Shown here piece after piece: positions 61,426 through 64,000 of a stretch of DNA of 64,000 nucleotides. The notes beneath the pieces are model-generated. The model ran no database searches and was not told where the DNA came from. It was given only the letters and a program-made list of their open reading frames with translations. The stretch is from Formosa agariphila KMM 3901. GTDB lineage: Bacteria; Bacteroidota; Bacteroidia; Flavobacteriales; Flavobacteriaceae. Location: positions 3,360,001 to 3,424,000 of the forward strand of contig NZ_HG315671.1 in NCBI RefSeq assembly GCF_000723205.1. The letters are read 5' to 3'. How positions within the stretch are numbered: position 1 is the first letter of the stretch; each line of letters begins with the position of its first letter. The position numbers and the translations under genes were made by a program.

Positions 61426-61433
61426 GATATTTG
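61426..61433 (+). promoter_or_regulatory. -7-like box of the rightward late operon
   Basis: GATATTTG is 7 of 8 to TAnnTTTG, with its last G at 61433, 66 bp from the dyad centre. No -33 TTG is present, so activation by a bound regulator is likely. The following CCCTGT resembles CCTTGT after the opposite box. Confidence 0.5.
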
Positions 61434-61453
61434 CCCTGTAATACGAATGTAAA

Positions 61454-61993
61454 ATGGCAAAAGATAAAGAGCGCGGCATTGCTAGAATTTGGTATGTAGA
61501 CCAAGGCAAAACAGCTAAAGAGATTGCAAGTAAATTAAAACTAACAGAGCTTACTGTTGGGGCTTGGGTAAAAAAATACGGATGGAAAGAGGAGCGTAAT
61601 GCTCGAGAAAACTCTGTAGACAAACGTGTCGATAACATTAAAAGTGTGATTGATGATATTACAGAAGATCGCAGTTCTGCTCGTATTCGATTAAACGAGT
61701 TAAAGGCTGAATTAAAAGAAGCTCTTAAAGCCAAAGATGAAGACGAAATTCAGCTAAACAAAGACATGATTTCCGACATAAAAAAGGAAATTGTTGGTTA
61801 CGATGATGCCATAAGCAAATGGAACAAAACCTTAGAAAACTTCGATAAGGAAAACAAAGTTTCATTGTCTAGTTACTTGTATGTTATGGACGAAATTTTT
61901 AAGGATCTGCAAAGTTACGATCGTAGTATTTACATGACAACTCTAGACTTTCAAGAACAACACATTAACAAAGTAAGCATACAAATAGGATGA
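61454..61993 (+). CDS. Small terminase subunit-like protein
   Basis: A 179-aa protein. A helix-turn-helix in the first 50 residues (ARIWYVDQGKTAKEIASKLK, LTELTVGAWVKKYGWKEERN) is followed by a long coiled-coil region (about 55-140) and a short C-terminal tail. This HTH-plus-helical layout and its location two genes before the large terminase match small terminase/DUF1804-type proteins of Mu-like phages. It would recognise phage DNA for packaging. First gene of the rightward operon. Confidence 0.75.
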   Translation: MAKDKERGIARIWYVDQGKTAKEIASKLKLTELTVGAWVKKYGWKEERNARENSVDKRVDNIKSVIDDITEDRSSARIRLNELKAELKEALKAKDEDEIQLNKDMISDIKKEIVGYDDAISKWNKTLENFDKENKVSLSSYLYVMDEIFKDLQSYDRSIYMTTLDFQEQHINKVSIQIG

Positions 61994-62253
61994 TAAAAAA
62001 ATTATTAAGCCTGCTTTGGAATGGAGCAGAACCAAGACAATATTTTATAGAAGTTGGTGTCTATTTTCTAAAAAAAGGAGTTGGCTATGAGGTTGGCCAA
62101 ATTATAAGAGAAAAGAAAATTAACCATATAAAAGGCAAAAGCTTAAAGGTTTGGGTGGTTAAAGATATTACGTATAGTTTACGACATAATAAGGTTGATA
62201 GTGTACTTGAAACGCAATTAATTAACGAGAATAACAAATACAGGCTGGATTGA
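61990..62253 (+). CDS. Small protein between the terminase subunits
   Basis: An 87-aa basic protein (MIKKLLSLLWNGAEPRQYFIE...). Sequence is beta-rich with alternating Lys and hydrophobic residues (KSLKVWVVKDITYSLRHNKV). No recognised family. It overlaps the upstream gene by 4 bp and the terminase start by 4 bp, so it is translated as part of the packaging operon. Function unknown. Confidence 0.65.
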   Translation: MIKKLLSLLWNGAEPRQYFIEVGVYFLKKGVGYEVGQIIREKKINHIKGKSLKVWVVKDITYSLRHNKVDSVLETQLINENNKYRLD

Positions 62254-63764
62254 AAAGGGACGATAAATTAGCATTAGAACGCTATAAAAAGCGGTTAGAA
62301 TTTGCGCGAAGTGCAGGCGAAGTCAATCCTTTTGAGACTACACAGGAACAAAAGAATAGGATTGCACGTTGTAAATCGTCTTACGAATCTATGTGTACCG
62401 AATACTTTCCTCACTATGCAACTTCAAAACCTGCAGCCAGTCATTTAGAATCGGCAAACTACATACTAAAGCACAAAACAGGTAAAAAGTTTGACGAGAT
62501 GCCTCGTGGTTTTGGTAAATCTGTTATGGACAATGTGCTTATTCCAATATGGCTTTGGATGAATGACCAAGCTCATTATATGGTTGTTGTAACAGTAAGT
62601 AAAGACCGTGCTTCAGAATTGCTAGAAGACATACGAGCTGAGTTTGAAGGTAATCCCAAAATTATACATGATTTTGGTGAGCAATACAATATTGGACAAT
62701 GGGAAAAAGGGTTCTTTATTACTAAAAGTGGGTTTGTTGGTAAGGCTCTTGGTGCAGGTCAATCTGTAAGAGGATTACGTGTAAAAAGTAGACGTCCAGA
62801 TTACATAGTGGTCGATGATTTAGAGACTAAAGAAACGATTAAAAACCCAAAACGACAAGATGATTTAGTAAAGTGGATTGAGCGTGACCTTATCCCGACT
62901 ATGGATGGGGATATACGTCGTTTTACTTATGCAAATAACCGTTTTGCTCCTGTAATGATTCAAACTAAATTACAGGAACGCCATCCAAAATGGAAAGTGA
63001 TTCACGTTAAAGCTTACGACCCTATAACCTATAAACCTACATGGCCTGAGAAATACTCAGACACGTATTACAAGGAGTTGGAATCTGAAATTGGAACATT
63101 AGCGTGTCAAGCTGAATATTTACAAATACCCCATGTAGAAGGTGCTATCTTTAAACAAGAACACATACAGTGGTCGCCATTACCAAAGCTTAATCAATAT
63201 AAAATAATTGTTGGAACTTGGGATGTTGCATATTCTGGGAAGTCTACAGGAGATTATAATGCTATAGCTGTACAAGGCTTATGGAATAAAAATTTTTATG
63301 TTATAGACACTTTTGTAAAGCAATGTAAAATGCGCGATGCTGTTGCCTACATGTGCGATTTTCAAAAGCGATTACCAAAAACTGTTATTGTGCATTGGCG
63401 TTTTGAAGCTCAGTTCTGGAACGACGAAGTAGAACGTATTATTAAAGAAACCGAAACCGCTTTTGGTATTAAACTAAACATTGTAAAGTTTACTGTGCCT
63501 AAAGTTAAAAAGTACGACCGTGTGTTAACCCTGCATCCGTATTACCAAAATAGTCGCATTTTCTACAACGAAAATTTAAAAAGCCACAACGATACTCAAG
63601 TAGGTATTGCGCAATTACTAGGTATAGAACCCAACTATAAAACGCACGACGATTTTCCAGATACACACCAACAAGGAATCGCATTTTTAGAACCTTACAA
63701 CCAACCTAATACAGGGCTTAATTACCACCAAGGCAAAATGCGCCCTAAAAACGAACGGATATGA
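62250..63764 (+). CDS. Terminase large subunit
   Basis: A 504-aa packaging motor. ATPase domain: Walker A FDEMPRGFGKSVMDNVLIPI (about 80-99) and Walker B PDYIVVDDLETKE (about 185-197). Nuclease (RNase H-like) domain: IVGTWDVAYSGKSTGDYNAI (about 321-340) with Asp, then later acidic residues. Start is TTG at 62250, overlapping the preceding TGA; the next ATG would remove about 46 residues. It cuts and pumps DNA into heads. The next gene starts within its stop codon (ATGA). Confidence 0.92.
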   Translation: MKRDDKLALERYKKRLEFARSAGEVNPFETTQEQKNRIARCKSSYESMCTEYFPHYATSKPAASHLESANYILKHKTGKKFDEMPRGFGKSVMDNVLIPIWLWMNDQAHYMVVVTVSKDRASELLEDIRAEFEGNPKIIHDFGEQYNIGQWEKGFFITKSGFVGKALGAGQSVRGLRVKSRRPDYIVVDDLETKETIKNPKRQDDLVKWIERDLIPTMDGDIRRFTYANNRFAPVMIQTKLQERHPKWKVIHVKAYDPITYKPTWPEKYSDTYYKELESEIGTLACQAEYLQIPHVEGAIFKQEHIQWSPLPKLNQYKIIVGTWDVAYSGKSTGDYNAIAVQGLWNKNFYVIDTFVKQCKMRDAVAYMCDFQKRLPKTVIVHWRFEAQFWNDEVERIIKETETAFGIKLNIVKFTVPKVKKYDRVLTLHPYYQNSRIFYNENLKSHNDTQVGIAQLLGIEPNYKTHDDFPDTHQQGIAFLEPYNQPNTGLNYHQGKMRPKNERI

Positions 63765-64000
63765 TTTATATTACTCAAGACGATTTAAAAACCGAGAGTT
63801 TCGAGCGGTTTATTACCGAAAGCACAAGCGACTTTCCTACGGTAATAGACAAAGCCGAAGAGAAAAGCATTGGCATTGCCAAAACTCTTTTAAAAGGGCG
63901 TTATGATGTGGTTCTTATTTTCGATGAAACAACTCCTGTACGTGATGAATTTTTAGTTGAAATTATTACAAAACTTACCACTTGTAAAATATTTGGACGT
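63761..64000 (+). CDS. gp36-like (DUF1320) head-tail protein, partial
   Basis: The first 80 codons of a gene that runs past the right edge. MIYITQDDLKTESFERFITE, then VIDKAEEKSIGIAKTLLKGR and YDVVLIFDETTPVRDEFLVE, follow the Mu gp36/DUF1320 pattern of an N-terminal DL segment, ID-KA helix, L-x-x-G-R-Y and a helical end. It overlaps the terminase stop (ATGA). Head-tail connector role is inferred. Confidence 0.7.
   Translation, partial: MIYITQDDLKTESFERFITESTSDFPTVIDKAEEKSIGIAKTLLKGRYDVVLIFDETTPVRDEFLVEIITKLTTCKIFGR

Larger units (their letters stand above)
43740..64000. mobile_element. Mu-like contractile-tail prophage (right end cut by window)
   Basis: About 20 kb of phage genes: head protease/scaffold, major capsid protein, endolysin, sheath, tube, frameshifted chaperone, tape measure, hub, spike, gp46-like and J-like baseplate proteins, fibres and a DNA methylase on the minus strand; terminase genes and a gp36-like gene on the plus strand. 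Protease/scaffold, gp36-like and gp46-like proteins and the DNA-modification gene near the end match the Mu plan. The left boundary is placed near 43740 from the ~22-bp repeats and the position of the last phage terminator. Integrase/transposase, repressor and portal genes would lie beyond 64000. No disrupted genes were seen. Confidence 0.88.

Overview
The window is a low-GC chromosome segment from a Bacteroidota bacterium, very probably a Flavobacteriaceae member. Evidence: promoters match the Bacteroidota sigma pattern (TTG at -33, TAnnTTTG at -7), ribosome-binding sites are mostly weak, lipoproteins are numerous, and there is a type IX secretion (T9SS) cargo protein with GEVED repeats. GSCFA, DUF5522, DUF4136, DUF4230, DUF6046 and Porin_10-like proteins, all typical of the group, are also present.

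Layout. 1-472 is the 5' end of a 16S rRNA gene on the minus strand, preceded by three tandem promoter-like boxes. 1.3-43.7 kb is mostly housekeeping: a Porin_10-like porin, RNase HII, a nucleoid-associated protein, LipB with lipoproteins, LysS with two paralogous membrane EEP-fold proteins, an orphan response regulator, HemL with a glucosaminidase and an ACC-deaminase-like enzyme, the 1336-aa T9SS protein, enoyl-CoA hydratase, GSCFA protein, AlaS, an M23 peptidase with a MerR regulator, a LemA-TPM-TPM operon, MscS, Der and Era. Two kinds of mobile DNA interrupt it. A complete IS256-family element (7981-9319) sits between a small gene and its terminator. A repeat-rich island (about 26.95-28.36 kb) carries a GIY-YIG nuclease gene, REP-like palindromes, three copies of a 73-bp repeat and two gene fragments.

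From about 43.74 kb to beyond the right edge lies a contractile-tail, Mu-like prophage. Its minus-strand late operon reads, from 61.3 kb leftward: head protease with scaffold, major capsid protein, amidase endolysin, candidate spanin, tail sheath, tail tube, a tail chaperone with a classic -1 frameshift signal, tape measure, baseplate hub, spike, gp46-like and J-like proteins, tail fibres, small accessory genes and a Dam-type methylase. A diverging plus-strand operon starts at 61.45 kb with a small-terminase-like protein, the large terminase and a gp36-like protein that runs off the window. Between the two operons is a symmetric 59-bp dyad placed 66 bp from each -7-like box, which looks like a shared late-promoter control site. 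Repeats at 22- and 20-bp spacing near 43.75-43.81 kb resemble transposase-binding sites at a transposable-phage end.

The observations most worth following are the frameshift cassette, the divergent-promoter dyad, a long hairpin beside a promoter at 44.7 kb (candidate phage RNA), and the link between the GIY-YIG gene and the repeats.
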